The notes under the pieces: generated by a model | The model's input: the letters and a program-made list of their open reading frames with translations, nothing else | Databases searched by the model: none | Told to the model about the DNA's origin: nothing | Origin: Maribacter sp. 1_MG-2023 | GTDB lineage: Bacteria; Bacteroidota; Bacteroidia; Flavobacteriales; Flavobacteriaceae | Assembly (NCBI RefSeq): GCF_030547005.1 | Contig: NZ_JAUOPN010000004.1 | Span: 186,001 to 250,000, forward strand | DNA length: 64,000 nt | Direction: 5' to 3' | Made by a program: the position numbers and the translations under genes | Shown here: piece after piece, positions 15,512 through 25,943 of the stretch | Layout: the number at the start of each line of letters is the position of its first letter | How positions within the stretch are numbered: position 1 is the stretch's first letter

Positions 15512-18500
15512 ATGACTGAAACAAATTCAAAATTTAAAAGGTATTTAAAGCTTCTGGGGAAAATTATCCTTGGTGTGTTATTGCTATTTTTTATTTTGGT
15601 TTTGATAGTTCGAACTCCATGGGCTCAGAACTTAATTCTATCTAAAGTCACTAATTACATATCAGACAAAACGAATACTAAGGTAGAAGTAGGCAAGTTA
15701 TATCTTACATTCTCAGGAGACATACAAGTAGAGAATATATTTCTGGAGGATAAAAAGGGTGATACTTTATTCTACTCAAAATCACTGCAAGCAGATATCC
15801 CTATTTACCCCATTGTTTTTAAAAATTCATTAGCTATAGACGATGTAACATCTAAAGGTGTAGTTGCCCATATTAGTAGAGAAAACAATCCTGATGAATT
15901 TAATTTCACTTTTCTAATAGATGCGCTAACAACGCCTACAGATAAAAAATCAGCTACTTCTGAACCTATGGATATTTCCATAGGAAATCTAGACTTAGCG
16001 GATTGGAAATTGAATTACAAAGATGCCTATTTAAGAACGGACATAAACCTCATACTTGGCAACCTGAATGTAGACGTTACTGAATTTGATTTAGAAAAAA
16101 TGAAGTTTTCTTTGGATGAATTAAATCTAAAGAATACCGAATTCACCTATAACCAAACACACCCGTTCCCTATTTCAGAAGATGCCATTAATACTACACT
16201 ACCATTTATACAATTAGAAGATTTCAAAGTAGAAAATGTATTTGTTAGCTACAACAGCCAGCCCGCTGGTTTACAAACTCAATTTCAATTAGGCACTATT
16301 GAACTCACAAATATACTAGCAGATGTTTCTAAAAATAGATACGAAACCAATGACCTTTTATTTAAAGATTCACAGATAGATATTCAGATAACAAATGACG
16401 AAGCTGCACAAGACGACACAACAAGTAGCCCAATTTTTGAGTGGCCAAAATTTATCATTGCAGCAAACGATATTAACATTGGGAAAAATACATTTAGTTA
16501 CACTTTAAATGGCAGTGCCAGTAATTCAGATACTTTCAACCCCGATGCATTTAAAATTCAAAATTCTCAACTGTTAGCTAAAAACCTGACTTACCAAGCT
16601 GAAAAATTCAATGCCGATGTTTCTAAGTTTTCTTTTTCAGAACCGAGTGGCATTCGATTAAATCAATTGGCTTTTAAGGCAAGTTTATCAGGTACCGAAG
16701 CCTCAATTTCAAATCTTGCTTTTGATATGAACCAAAGCTCTGCCAATGCCAACTTAGCTATTCAATTTAACTCCTTACAAGGAGCAATAAAAAATCCTAA
16801 AAAAAGTACTTTATCGGTAGATATATCTGACCTTAATCTAAGGTTAGAAGATGTAATGAAATTACTACCTGAACTTGCTAAAAACCAGTATTTAGATTCT
16901 TTGTCCGCGAAACCTATTACAGGTAATCTAAAAGCTATCGGTAGTCTAGAAAAAGTGAATGACTTTAATACGGAACTACAATGGGGAAAAGACACCAAAC
17001 TGATTGCTAAGGGTAGTATTAACAATCTTACTACTATAGATTCACTTACATATGACTTGAACAATATTAGCATTATAAGTACCAAATTGGCAGTCAATAA
17101 AATAATATCGTCTAAAGAACTAGGTATTTCTATTCCAGAAACCATACTCGCAGAAGGGAGTTTATCTGGCGGAACCTCATGGGTAAATCCTGATATGAAT
17201 ATCAAAATACCTGAAGGTTCTGCTACTATAAAAGCGTTCGTAAATTTTGGCGAAACCATGAAGTTCGATGGTCAAATTTCTGTGGATAGTTTACAATTAG
17301 GAAAGCTTTTACAAAACGACCAACTTGGTAAATTATCTCTAAGAATTGAAGGTAAAGGTGCAGGTTCTGAACTAAGCAATTTTGATAGTACATTTGATGG
17401 TAGTATTACTCAATTTCAATTTGACGGATACGATTATAATGCCATAGAAATTACTGGAAATCTAAAGGACAGAAACGGTACAGTTACTGCGAATATCAAC
17501 AATCCAAATTTGAACATGAAAGTCAATTCAACGATGGTACTTTCATCGCAAGAAAACAACATTGTTTTTACTTCAAATATTATTGGGGCAGATTTACAAG
17601 AACTAGGTCTCACAAAAAACAATATTAAGGTAGCAGCAAACATTAAAGGAAATTACATCGGTACACCCTCTAATTTTACCGTGAATACAACTATTGAAGA
17701 TGGTATTACCATTGCCGATAATGAGCAATATCAAGTTTCAACAATTGCATTAAAAGCACATATAGAAGATTCGATTACAGATGTATCAGTTAAAAGTAAT
17801 TTTTTAAATGGGCAATTGACGTCTAACGCATCACCAAATCGTATAACAGATGCTCTTAAAAAACAGTTAGAACAGTATTTCTCTACAGACGATACTACGA
17901 TTGAAGTTGAAGATGATATTGATGCGAATTTGGCACTTGCCGTAATACCTACTCCCGTTTTATCTAAAGTATTTTTCAACGGTGTAGAAGATTTAGATTC
18001 TTTGAACATAGACGCTAGCTTCAACTCTAAAAAGCGAAAAATTTCGGCAGAAGTCAAAGTGCCACACATTTCATATGCAGGTAGCTCTGTCGACAGCTTA
18101 AATGCTTTTATAAAAGGAGATTCTGTAGACCTAAAATTCTCTGCAGGTCTGGCAGATTTAATTTACGAGCCTATTCATCTAAAACAAACGTATTTAGAAG
18201 GAAGCCTTAAAAACAAAGAACTATTACTTGACTTTAATTCTAAAAATGACTCTGTACCCATAATACATATAGCGTCGGGTTTGGTATTTCAAAAAGACAC
18301 TTTAAAGCTTCATATTAGTCCGAAAGACCTCATATTAAATAAAAAACAATGGGGTATACCCGAGGACAACAACATTATCATAGCTGAGTCATTTTCAGAT
18401 TTTGAAAACGTAATCTTAAGTAGAAATTCTCAAAAGATGGAAATTTCTAATAATATTCCGAAAATGGAATCGGACCATATCGGTATTCTGTTCGAGAATT

Positions 18501-20518
18501 TTCAATTACAAACATTCCTAAGCTTTTTTAATCCTGATGAAGCATTGGCAAAAGGTAAAGTCGAGGGGAATTTCGTGATTATTAATCCGTATAACGCTTC
18601 TGGGTTGGTCGCAGATATTGATATTAAAGATTTTCAGGTCATGGAAAATCCGCTAGGCACATTAACCTTAGACGCATCTTCGAAATCATTATCTGAATAT
18701 GATTTTTATTTGGCATTAAAAGATGGTGGTGCAAATATTACCTTAACCGGAGACTATGCAGCGAAAGAAAACACTGCCGACCTAAACATGGAGCTCGACA
18801 TTCAAAAATTAGAAGCCAAGGTTATTCAAGGGCTGTCAAATGAGCAATTATCTGATGCTAAGGGGTATTTAAATGGTAGTCTTCTTATAAATGGCACACT
18901 TACCGAACCAAAGTATTCTGGTAGAATAAATTTCAATGATTTTAGTTTAACGTTAGCGGCGTACAAATCTACTTTTGCTTTAGATAACGAACATATAGAT
19001 ATTGATCAAGATGTATTATTGTTCAACTCCTTTGCCATTTATGATATCAATCAAGGTACATTAACTGTAGATGGCACTATTATTACGAAGAGTTTTGCAA
19101 ATCCTGATTTTGATCTTTCGGTTAAAACTGACCAATTCAGGGTATTAGATTCTAAAAAAGGTGATAACGAACTTGTTTATGGTATTGCCACTATTCAAGC
19201 TGATTTAACAGTAAAAGGAAATTTAGAGCTACCAGTTATAGATGGTAAATTACGCGTGCGAGATGTTACCGACCTAACTTACATTGTACCTCAAAACGAG
19301 CTAGATATTCAAGAACGAGATGGTGTAGTTATTTTTGTGAATAGAGAAAATCCCGATGCCATACTTACCCAAAGTGATGGCGAAAAGTCTGATTCATTTT
19401 TTGCAGGAATGGATATCAATACCATTTTAGAAATAGGAAATGATGCAAAATTCACTATTCTTCTTGATGAAAAGACTAATGACAAACTACAAGCATCTGG
19501 CGCTGCAACGCTGAATTTGAACATAGACCCAAACCAAGATATTCGATTATCGGGTAGGTTAGAATTAGATTCAGGTTTCTACAGAACAAGCTTGTACAAT
19601 TTGGTGAGTCGTGAATTCAAAATACAAAAAGGCAGTAGTATAGTTTGGGGCGGTGACCCGTTCGATGCTAAAATGGATGTGACAGCTATTTATGAAATAG
19701 AAACTTCCGCATCATCATTAATGTCATCTATAAGTTATGGTACAGATAATAGCGTTTCTGGCTCATACCAGCAATCTACACCCTTTCTTGTATACCTAAA
19801 TATTGATGGTCAACTTATGCAACCAGAACTTTCATTCGCCTTAGATATGCCCGAAAGTGCTCAAGGCAATTTTGGTGGTGCCGTATATGATCGTATACAA
19901 CAACTGAACAAGCAAGAATCTGAGCTAAACAAACAGGTTTTCTCATTATTAGCCCTAAATCGTTTTTATCCAACTACAGGTAGCGATGGTAGTAACGGCG
20001 GTGCCATTTATATTGCAAGAAACAATGTCAATAAAGTACTGTCAAATGAACTAACCTCAATTTCGAACAAATTACTAGGGAATACAGGTTTTGAATTGGG
20101 ATTTGATCTAGATAGTTTTGAAGATTATGAAAGTGGTACTGCCCAAAGTCGCACACAACTAAACATTAATGCGAGTAAGAAATTATTTAATGATAGGTTA
20201 ATTGTGTCTGCTGATAGCGCCGTAGATATTAAAGGAAGTGCCGCAACAACAGAAACTGAAACTCCTATAATAGGAAACGTTACTTTAGAATACTTATTGA
20301 ATGAAGAAGGCACGTATAGAGTAAAAGGTTTTAGAAAGCAAGAATATCAAAACATTATAGATGGACAATTGATTATAACCGGAATAGCCTTTATTTTTAA
20401 CCGCGAATTCAATAAATTCAGCCAATTGTTCAGTCCGCTAAAAAAGGAGAGTTCAGAAGAAAACTCTTTAAAAAAGAACGGAAAATCAAAAGAAGAAAAA
20501 GAGAAAATTGAAGAATAA
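15512..20518 (+). CDS. tamB: TamB-like translocation and assembly module protein
   Basis: Very large inner-membrane-anchored periplasmic protein of the AsmA/TamB class, 1668 residues from the ATG at 15512 (the upstream TTG at 15476 adds only 12 odd residues). One N-terminal helix (about 16-37) anchors it. The rest is a long series of beta-strands with repeated short motifs (LNLKNTEF, LTVDGTI, and similar). The C-terminal TamB domain (about 1250-1640) ends with the family-typical LDSGFYRTSLYNLVSREFKI and a final GIAFIFNREF strand. TamB-type proteins bridge the two membranes and aid outer membrane assembly or lipid transfer. It overlaps the TamL gene by 11 bp, which fits a joint complex. Confidence 0.9.
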   Translation: MTETNSKFKRYLKLLGKIILGVLLLFFILVLIVRTPWAQNLILSKVTNYISDKTNTKVEVGKLYLTFSGDIQVENIFLEDKKGDTLFYSKSLQADIPIYPIVFKNSLAIDDVTSKGVVAHISRENNPDEFNFTFLIDALTTPTDKKSATSEPMDISIGNLDLADWKLNYKDAYLRTDINLILGNLNVDVTEFDLEKMKFSLDELNLKNTEFTYNQTHPFPISEDAINTTLPFIQLEDFKVENVFVSYNSQPAGLQTQFQLGTIELTNILADVSKNRYETNDLLFKDSQIDIQITNDEAAQDDTTSSPIFEWPKFIIAANDINIGKNTFSYTLNGSASNSDTFNPDAFKIQNSQLLAKNLTYQAEKFNADVSKFSFSEPSGIRLNQLAFKASLSGTEASISNLAFDMNQSSANANLAIQFNSLQGAIKNPKKSTLSVDISDLNLRLEDVMKLLPELAKNQYLDSLSAKPITGNLKAIGSLEKVNDFNTELQWGKDTKLIAKGSINNLTTIDSLTYDLNNISIISTKLAVNKIISSKELGISIPETILAEGSLSGGTSWVNPDMNIKIPEGSATIKAFVNFGETMKFDGQISVDSLQLGKLLQNDQLGKLSLRIEGKGAGSELSNFDSTFDGSITQFQFDGYDYNAIEITGNLKDRNGTVTANINNPNLNMKVNSTMVLSSQENNIVFTSNIIGADLQELGLTKNNIKVAANIKGNYIGTPSNFTVNTTIEDGITIADNEQYQVSTIALKAHIEDSITDVSVKSNFLNGQLTSNASPNRITDALKKQLEQYFSTDDTTIEVEDDIDANLALAVIPTPVLSKVFFNGVEDLDSLNIDASFNSKKRKISAEVKVPHISYAGSSVDSLNAFIKGDSVDLKFSAGLADLIYEPIHLKQTYLEGSLKNKELLLDFNSKNDSVPIIHIASGLVFQKDTLKLHISPKDLILNKKQWGIPEDNNIIIAESFSDFENVILSRNSQKMEISNNIPKMESDHIGILFENFQLQTFLSFFNPDEALAKGKVEGNFVIINPYNASGLVADIDIKDFQVMENPLGTLTLDASSKSLSEYDFYLALKDGGANITLTGDYAAKENTADLNMELDIQKLEAKVIQGLSNEQLSDAKGYLNGSLLINGTLTEPKYSGRINFNDFSLTLAAYKSTFALDNEHIDIDQDVLLFNSFAIYDINQGTLTVDGTIITKSFANPDFDLSVKTDQFRVLDSKKGDNELVYGIATIQADLTVKGNLELPVIDGKLRVRDVTDLTYIVPQNELDIQERDGVVIFVNRENPDAILTQSDGEKSDSFFAGMDINTILEIGNDAKFTILLDEKTNDKLQASGAATLNLNIDPNQDIRLSGRLELDSGFYRTSLYNLVSREFKIQKGSSIVWGGDPFDAKMDVTAIYEIETSASSLMSSISYGTDNSVSGSYQQSTPFLVYLNIDGQLMQPELSFALDMPESAQGNFGGAVYDRIQQLNKQESELNKQVFSLLALNRFYPTTGSDGSNGGAIYIARNNVNKVLSNELTSISNKLLGNTGFELGFDLDSFEDYESGTAQSRTQLNINASKKLFNDRLIVSADSAVDIKGSAATTETETPIIGNVTLEYLLNEEGTYRVKGFRKQEYQNIIDGQLIITGIAFIFNREFNKFSQLFSPLKKESSEENSLKKNGKSKEEKEKIEE

Positions 20519-22829
20519 AAATTTCATATATCGAGCATTATTCTGCCTAATACTATTGCTTGCCTATTCGTGTGCTATAGAAAAATATATACCAGAGGGA
20601 GAGCAACTCTACACAGGAGCAATACTTAAATTAACTTCCGACAGTGAATTCCAAGACAAAAAAGAAGTTAAGTCAGAATTAGTTGATCTTATAGAACCAA
20701 ACCCTAACACCGAATTTCTAGGAATGAAACCTGCCTTATTCTTTCATTATAAAGCACAGCGAGAAAAACCAGGTTTCCTTTATAAATTCTTGAATAAGAC
20801 TTTTGGTGAAGAACCAGTTTATTTTTCTAATGTAAATCCAGAGCGTGTAGAAGAATTGATGTTGAATAGATTAGATAATAAAGGATTTTTCTATAGTCGA
20901 TCTAATTCTGAAACAATAGCAAAAGAAAAATTTGCTTCGGTCAACTATACCATCAATCTACCTGAACCTTATGTTTTAGAAAATTACAATCTAGAATCTG
21001 ATTCGTTACCAATATACAAGGAAATAGAAAAAATGCTACCTAAGACAATCCTAAAAAAAGGAGATCGATTTGACCTCGATTTATTAAAAGCTGAACGAGC
21101 AAGATTAAATAACGGATTGAAAAAAAAAGGTTTTTACAACAGTCAAGAAGCCTTATTGATATTTGAGGCAGACACCAATCAATACAGAAATAGAAAATTC
21201 GACTTATTTCTTAGGCTTAAAAAAGATGTTCCCTCGCGGGCCTCTATTCCATATTCTATTGATTCTATCACTGTTTACCCAAATTATTCTATCGAAGGAG
21301 ATTCCTTACCGTTAACAAAAAAAAATATTGTCCAAGTAGATAGTATAGACTTTGTTCAAAACGAATTGTATTTTAAACCCAAACTTTTAAAATCTTATTT
21401 ATTATTCAATGTAGGAGACTTATACGATGCCAACATTTCAAAACAAACTAGCAATAGATTATCTGCATTAGGGAGCTATAAATATGTAAACATTCAATAT
21501 ACAGAGTTAGATACCACTGCAATAAGTAGTGATAGAGGGTCTTTAGCTGCAAATATTTATTTAGCACCGTTGACAAAACAATCTATTAGAGCAGAATTAC
21601 AAGCAGTTTCGAAATCTAACGGGTTTACAGGACCTGGAATTTTACTTAGCCATACCGATAGAAATATTTTTAATGGTGGAGAAACATTGAGTATTTCGGC
21701 AAACTTCTCTTATGAATTACAATTATCTAGCGGCAGTAATTCTAACCTAAGTAGTATTGCCGGTGGCTTAAGTGCTGATCTAGTAATACCCAGATTCATA
21801 CCTTTTTCCCCTAGTAGATTTAAGTACGCAGTACCCAAAACCAAAATATCAATAGGCGTAGATTTTCTACAACGTAGTAATCTATTTACTTTAAATTCGG
21901 TAAATAGTAGTTTCGGGTATACTTGGAAAGAAAATCAATACGTATACCACACCCTTGACCCAATTAGTATAAACTACTCACAATTATCTAATGTATCGGA
22001 TGAGTTTCAAGATATTCTTGACGACAATGCATATTTAAGCCAAAGTTTTGAGCAACGTTTTATTGCTGGGTTGTTATATAGCTTTACCTATGATGAAGTA
22101 TCTAATCTTAACAAAAATAAACCTATATATTTTTCCACGAACTTTGACTTAGCTGGAAATTTATTGAGTCTTGCAAGCGGTAGTTCTAATACCATTTTTG
22201 GCTCAGAATATGCCCAATACACTAAAGTAGATGCAGATTTACGACTGTACCTACGATGGAAAAAAGAGCGTACTTTGGTATCTCGTTTATATGCTGGTTG
22301 GGGCATTCCATATGGTAACAGTTCTACCTTGCCTTTTGTTAAACAATTTTATTCTGGAGGTCCTTATAGTGTACGTGCTTTTAATATACGCTCTATCGGT
22401 CCTGGTAGCTTTTACTCGGACTCCGATGATAACACAACAGATTACTACGACAAATCTGGAAATCTAAAACTAGAAGCCAATCTTGAGTACCGTTTTCCAT
22501 TAGTATCTTATTTAAAAGGTGCCTTCTTTGTTGATGCCGGTAATGTTTGGCTAACAGGCGATTATTCTAGTCTTGTTGAAGATTCAACCAGTTCTTCATC
22601 CTTGTTACTTTTTACAGATGGTAAATTCGATAAAGATTGGTTAAGCGAGGTAGCGGCAGGGGTAGGTTTTGGTTTGCGAGTAGACATACAAAGTTTCGTA
22701 ATTCGTTTAGATCTAGCTTCGCCTTTACGCATACCGTATTTAAATAAAAATGAACGTTGGAATGTACCTTTCTTTGGAAATGCAGATAACAATATGACTT
22801 TAAACTTTGCTATCGGATATCCTTTTTAA
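20508..22829 (+). CDS. tamL: TamL-type BamA/TamA family outer membrane lipoprotein
   Basis: Outer membrane Omp85-family protein and partner of TamB. The start is a TTG at 20508 inside the end of tamB; it is the only one that yields the signal peptide and lipobox LLAYSC (Cys22). This lipidated form of TamA is known in Bacteroidota as TamL. POTRA-type repeats span about 30-390, and the C-terminal 16-strand barrel about 400-773, with the lid-lock motif region FYSGGPYSVRAF and a final strand ending in IGYPF. Length (773) is normal. Translational coupling with tamB is likely from the 11-bp overlap. Confidence 0.9.
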   Translation: MKNKNFIYRALFCLILLLAYSCAIEKYIPEGEQLYTGAILKLTSDSEFQDKKEVKSELVDLIEPNPNTEFLGMKPALFFHYKAQREKPGFLYKFLNKTFGEEPVYFSNVNPERVEELMLNRLDNKGFFYSRSNSETIAKEKFASVNYTINLPEPYVLENYNLESDSLPIYKEIEKMLPKTILKKGDRFDLDLLKAERARLNNGLKKKGFYNSQEALLIFEADTNQYRNRKFDLFLRLKKDVPSRASIPYSIDSITVYPNYSIEGDSLPLTKKNIVQVDSIDFVQNELYFKPKLLKSYLLFNVGDLYDANISKQTSNRLSALGSYKYVNIQYTELDTTAISSDRGSLAANIYLAPLTKQSIRAELQAVSKSNGFTGPGILLSHTDRNIFNGGETLSISANFSYELQLSSGSNSNLSSIAGGLSADLVIPRFIPFSPSRFKYAVPKTKISIGVDFLQRSNLFTLNSVNSSFGYTWKENQYVYHTLDPISINYSQLSNVSDEFQDILDDNAYLSQSFEQRFIAGLLYSFTYDEVSNLNKNKPIYFSTNFDLAGNLLSLASGSSNTIFGSEYAQYTKVDADLRLYLRWKKERTLVSRLYAGWGIPYGNSSTLPFVKQFYSGGPYSVRAFNIRSIGPGSFYSDSDDNTTDYYDKSGNLKLEANLEYRFPLVSYLKGAFFVDAGNVWLTGDYSSLVEDSTSSSSLLLFTDGKFDKDWLSEVAAGVGFGLRVDIQSFVIRLDLASPLRIPYLNKNERWNVPFFGNADNNMTLNFAIGYPF

Positions 22830-22988
22830 ATATTTTAACTGAAACTGAGTAGTTAGTTACAAGGCGATGGTTAAATGAAATATGATATCTGGCTGAGCAC
22901 AGTCAAAACCTCTCATATACAAACTAATAGTACTCAAATGAAGCCGAGCGGACAATCGTGTTCTACCACCATAGTTTAAACTCCTTTA

Positions 22989-23990
22989 TTAATTTCCCCA
23001 CATTCTTTGCCACAGGGCAGCCATTAACCGTTTGGCATCTCTTTTAAACTTCGGTCTCTCTTCTACAATTAAATCATCACCATCTGGCACTAATTTATAA
23101 CTGAATGCAAATTGGTTTTCATTTTCGTTTAAGCTAATGAGTCCGAATCTTAGGTCGTTAAAATACAGCTGCCCATCATTTTCGGTAATCGTATACCAGC
23201 CTTCGGTTATTTTTATAAGTCGCTCTATTTTATCGTTACTAGACCATTTACCCAGTAGTTCATGATTTTTAGGATACGATGTAAACGAGATAGGCTGCGT
23301 ATCAAAGAAAGAATAATCTCCCATTAAATAAGCATCTTCAGTATCTATATTTGCCATCCACAGTAACGTATTCAATGGTGCAGGTCTTGTATTCATTTCA
23401 TTATTAGAAATACCTTGTTCCTCAAGCGCATTTTCAAATTTCTGAAAAGCGATTCCTTTTAATATCAATGTTAAAAGTAAATACGTAGAACTAATGATAA
23501 GGCCTAACGTGTTATATTTTCTTCGTTTTGCAGAAGTACGTTTTTGAAACATAGCCAGTATCAAGAAGACAATAAACGGAACCGTATACAAAGGATCTAT
23601 CACAAAAACACTCTGAAAAGCCAATCTTGTTTTAAACGGCCAGAATAATTGTGTGCCCCAGGTAGTAAACGCATCTAATAACGGATGCGTAAAGAGCCCC
23701 CAAAACATGAGCCAAGACCATTCTTTCCAAGTAGCCGATTCTCGCTTGTTTATTTTCCAGACCAGCCATCCAAAAACGGGTGCACATACTACTGAAAAGA
23801 AAATTGAGTGACTAACTCCCCTATGCCATTCGGTAGCAGTAACGGTATCTAGAAAATAGCGTGTTATTACATCTAGATCAGGAATTGTACCAGCGATAGC
23901 TCCGTAAAGCATAGCCTTATTGCCCACTTTCTTACCAAGAACCTCCTCGCCAACTGCTGCGCCAAGTACAATTTGTGTTAATGAATCCAT
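22989..23990 (-). CDS. YdjM-type membrane-bound metal-dependent hydrolase
   Basis: A 333-residue inner membrane protein of the YdjM/DUF457 family. The N-terminus has the family signature MDSLTQIVLGAAVGE, then GAIAGTIPDLDV, WHRGVSHSIFF and, further on, GLFTHPLLDAFTTWGT; the His and Asp residues in these blocks would hold a metal. About five membrane helices lie in residues 30-190. The C-terminal third (about 200-333) is soluble. Annotated members are called metal-dependent hydrolases, but an activity has not been firmly shown to my knowledge. It appears monocistronic. Confidence 0.85.
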   Translation of the reverse strand: MDSLTQIVLGAAVGEEVLGKKVGNKAMLYGAIAGTIPDLDVITRYFLDTVTATEWHRGVSHSIFFSVVCAPVFGWLVWKINKRESATWKEWSWLMFWGLFTHPLLDAFTTWGTQLFWPFKTRLAFQSVFVIDPLYTVPFIVFLILAMFQKRTSAKRRKYNTLGLIISSTYLLLTLILKGIAFQKFENALEEQGISNNEMNTRPAPLNTLLWMANIDTEDAYLMGDYSFFDTQPISFTSYPKNHELLGKWSSNDKIERLIKITEGWYTITENDGQLYFNDLRFGLISLNENENQFAFSYKLVPDGDDLIVEERPKFKRDAKRLMAALWQRMWGN

Positions 23991-23992
23991 AT

Positions 23993-24031
23993 GATGCCTA
24001 GCCCCCTAGCCCCCACAGGGGGAATTAATAA
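23993..24031. repeat. CCCCCTAGCCCCC-type palindromic intergenic repeat
   Basis: GCCTAGCCCCCTAGCCCCC followed by ACA and GGGGGAATT forms a small GC-rich hairpin in AT-rich surroundings. I recall very similar elements scattered between Bacteroidota genes. Here it sits between the YdjM-type gene and the MutS-like gene and may act as a transcription barrier. Confidence 0.5.
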
Positions 24032-24082
24032 GTGTTGTTATATTATTTTATAAGTTAAAAATCAATTTGTTGACTTTGAGTT

Positions 24083-25864
24083 CTATTCTATTATCCCCAT
24101 CTTCTTTAACAGAAAAGAAGCGTTCATATTCTGGCAAATACCGTCTTTAAACGTGTAATCGAAATGTAGTTCGTTATCTATGATTTCCGCGTCAAAATAA
24201 TGGTTCTTAACCGCATCATATTCATTGGCGACTTCACAGAGGCTAAGATCATGGGTAGCAATAATACCAGTAGATTTACTCTTTACCAATCGCTCTACAA
24301 ATTTTCTTGAACCTAAAGCTTTATCTGTACTGTTTGTTCCTTTCAAAATTTCATCTAAAACAATGAAATAGCGATCTGTTTGTATTTCGTCTACAATGTA
24401 TCTAAGTCGTTTTAATTCTGAAAAGAAGTAAGATTCATCATCTGTTAATGAATCTGTGGTACGCATACTGGTAATTAGTTTTATTGGGGAATAACTTACA
24501 GATTCAGCACAAACCGGCAAACCTACATTTGCCATCATTATCTGCAGCGATACCGTTCTCAAGAACGTACTCTTACCAGCCATATTTGCACCGGTAATGA
24601 TAAAAAACTGTCCGCCATCAATAGTAATATCATTTAATATACTTTTCGCTGGATCTAATAACGGGTGACCAGCATTTTTAGATTTCAATACCACTCCGTC
24701 ATTGGTAATCGTAGGATATGTGAAATTCGGATGGTTAAAAGCGAAGTTCCCTAAACTACTATACGCATCAAAAAATGCGATGGTATTGAACCAAATTTCT
24801 ACACTTTTACCATGCGCCTCAATCCATTTTTCAATAGCAAGACAATCAGTTAATGAGCGAAGGAAAAACCCGTTCGCAAATATTAAATATAGTAGATTAT
24901 TATTACGATCTAGGTTACTTAAAAGTGATGCGAATTTCTTTAGAACTTTAGAATTATGTTCACCATTGCTTAAAATGTTTTCCTTTTGTTTTTTCAATAA
25001 ATCTGATGTGAAATCAGTCTTTTCTATCATTGCCAATAGTTGATTGTACTGATCAAAAGTAGATTTCATTTTGGTAGCACTCTGTCCTAAATTGGTTACC
25101 TTTTTTGTAAATAGACCAACGATGATCATACCTAGAACCAACCATGTAATCAATATAGATTCCGGTAGGTAATCCAAAAAGTATGCAATAAAAATAACCA
25201 CTGAAATAATTGAAAATACTAGCGGAATAAACTTCATTGCCTTTGGCACAAAAGACTCATAATTCTTTAACCATTTGGCAATGGTATGTGTAGAAGTTTC
25301 TGTTATTGTTAATGCTGCCATTGCAGAAAACTCTTGTCGCCAATCTACTTTTTTGCCAATTTCAGCAATAGCTTCTTGCTTTTCAGTGATGTCGTTTATG
25401 GAATTCTCTTTATAGATATCAGCTAATAAAAGGCTACCCTCAGCAAGTTTTGTTCTGTTTGAAATTTGATAAAAAGACCCTTCACCAAACAAGTCTATAT
25501 CTTGGCTGAAAAAATGAATGTCATCGGCAAATTCTTTTCCGTTAGGTAATTTAGAAAAGTCTCTTTTTAGCACTTGTAACTCTACTTGATTGAGATTTCT
25601 TAGCTCCTCAATTTTAGCTTTTTGAAGTTTTAGATTTGTGTACTTACTTACTAAAAACAAGAACAATGGTATACCTACAAATAACACAGCAACCACATAT
25701 TTCGCATTTATAGAAGCGAAATAAAGGGCAGCGATAGTACCTAGAAATATCAATAATCGTAGCGTGCTAAATAAAAAGAGTTTCTTATTTAAGGCTTCAA
25801 TAAGCGCATCAAACTTTTGTACGCGTTGGGTATAAAATTCCTCTAAATTATTCATGAATATCAA
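24083..25864 (-). CDS. membrane-anchored MutS-like ATPase
   Basis: A 593-residue protein with the MutS ATPase core at the C-terminus: Walker A GANMAGKST (425-433), the TSMRTTDSLTDDESYFF signature region, Walker B YFIVLDEIL (about 499-507) and the ATHD switch. It lacks the mismatch-binding domain I. Instead it has two pairs of hydrophobic helices (about 32-71 and 212-252) that should anchor it in the membrane. Such membrane MutS homologues are widespread in Bacteroidota, with no proven role; mismatch repair is unlikely. The alternative start is the ATG three codons in. It is followed by a palindromic repeat. Confidence 0.88.
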   Translation of the reverse strand: MIFMNNLEEFYTQRVQKFDALIEALNKKLFLFSTLRLLIFLGTIAALYFASINAKYVVAVLFVGIPLFLFLVSKYTNLKLQKAKIEELRNLNQVELQVLKRDFSKLPNGKEFADDIHFFSQDIDLFGEGSFYQISNRTKLAEGSLLLADIYKENSINDITEKQEAIAEIGKKVDWRQEFSAMAALTITETSTHTIAKWLKNYESFVPKAMKFIPLVFSIISVVIFIAYFLDYLPESILITWLVLGMIIVGLFTKKVTNLGQSATKMKSTFDQYNQLLAMIEKTDFTSDLLKKQKENILSNGEHNSKVLKKFASLLSNLDRNNNLLYLIFANGFFLRSLTDCLAIEKWIEAHGKSVEIWFNTIAFFDAYSSLGNFAFNHPNFTYPTITNDGVVLKSKNAGHPLLDPAKSILNDITIDGGQFFIITGANMAGKSTFLRTVSLQIMMANVGLPVCAESVSYSPIKLITSMRTTDSLTDDESYFFSELKRLRYIVDEIQTDRYFIVLDEILKGTNSTDKALGSRKFVERLVKSKSTGIIATHDLSLCEVANEYDAVKNHYFDAEIIDNELHFDYTFKDGICQNMNASFLLKKMGIIE

Positions 25865-25943
25865 CCTATTATAGAAAAGGCAAAGATAACCTTAGAAAGT
25901 GGTTTCTATAAATGGAAAGCAGATTTAAAACACTCATTTCATT

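Noticed and set aside
16762-17259. 165-codon antisense ORF inside tamB
   Set aside because: It lies wholly within the tamB frame, has no recognisable domain and mirrors the codon use of the sense gene.
22881-22960. Possible repeat fragment (GGCTGAGCACAGTC) after tamL
   Set aside because: Too degenerate and without a partner arm to call an element.
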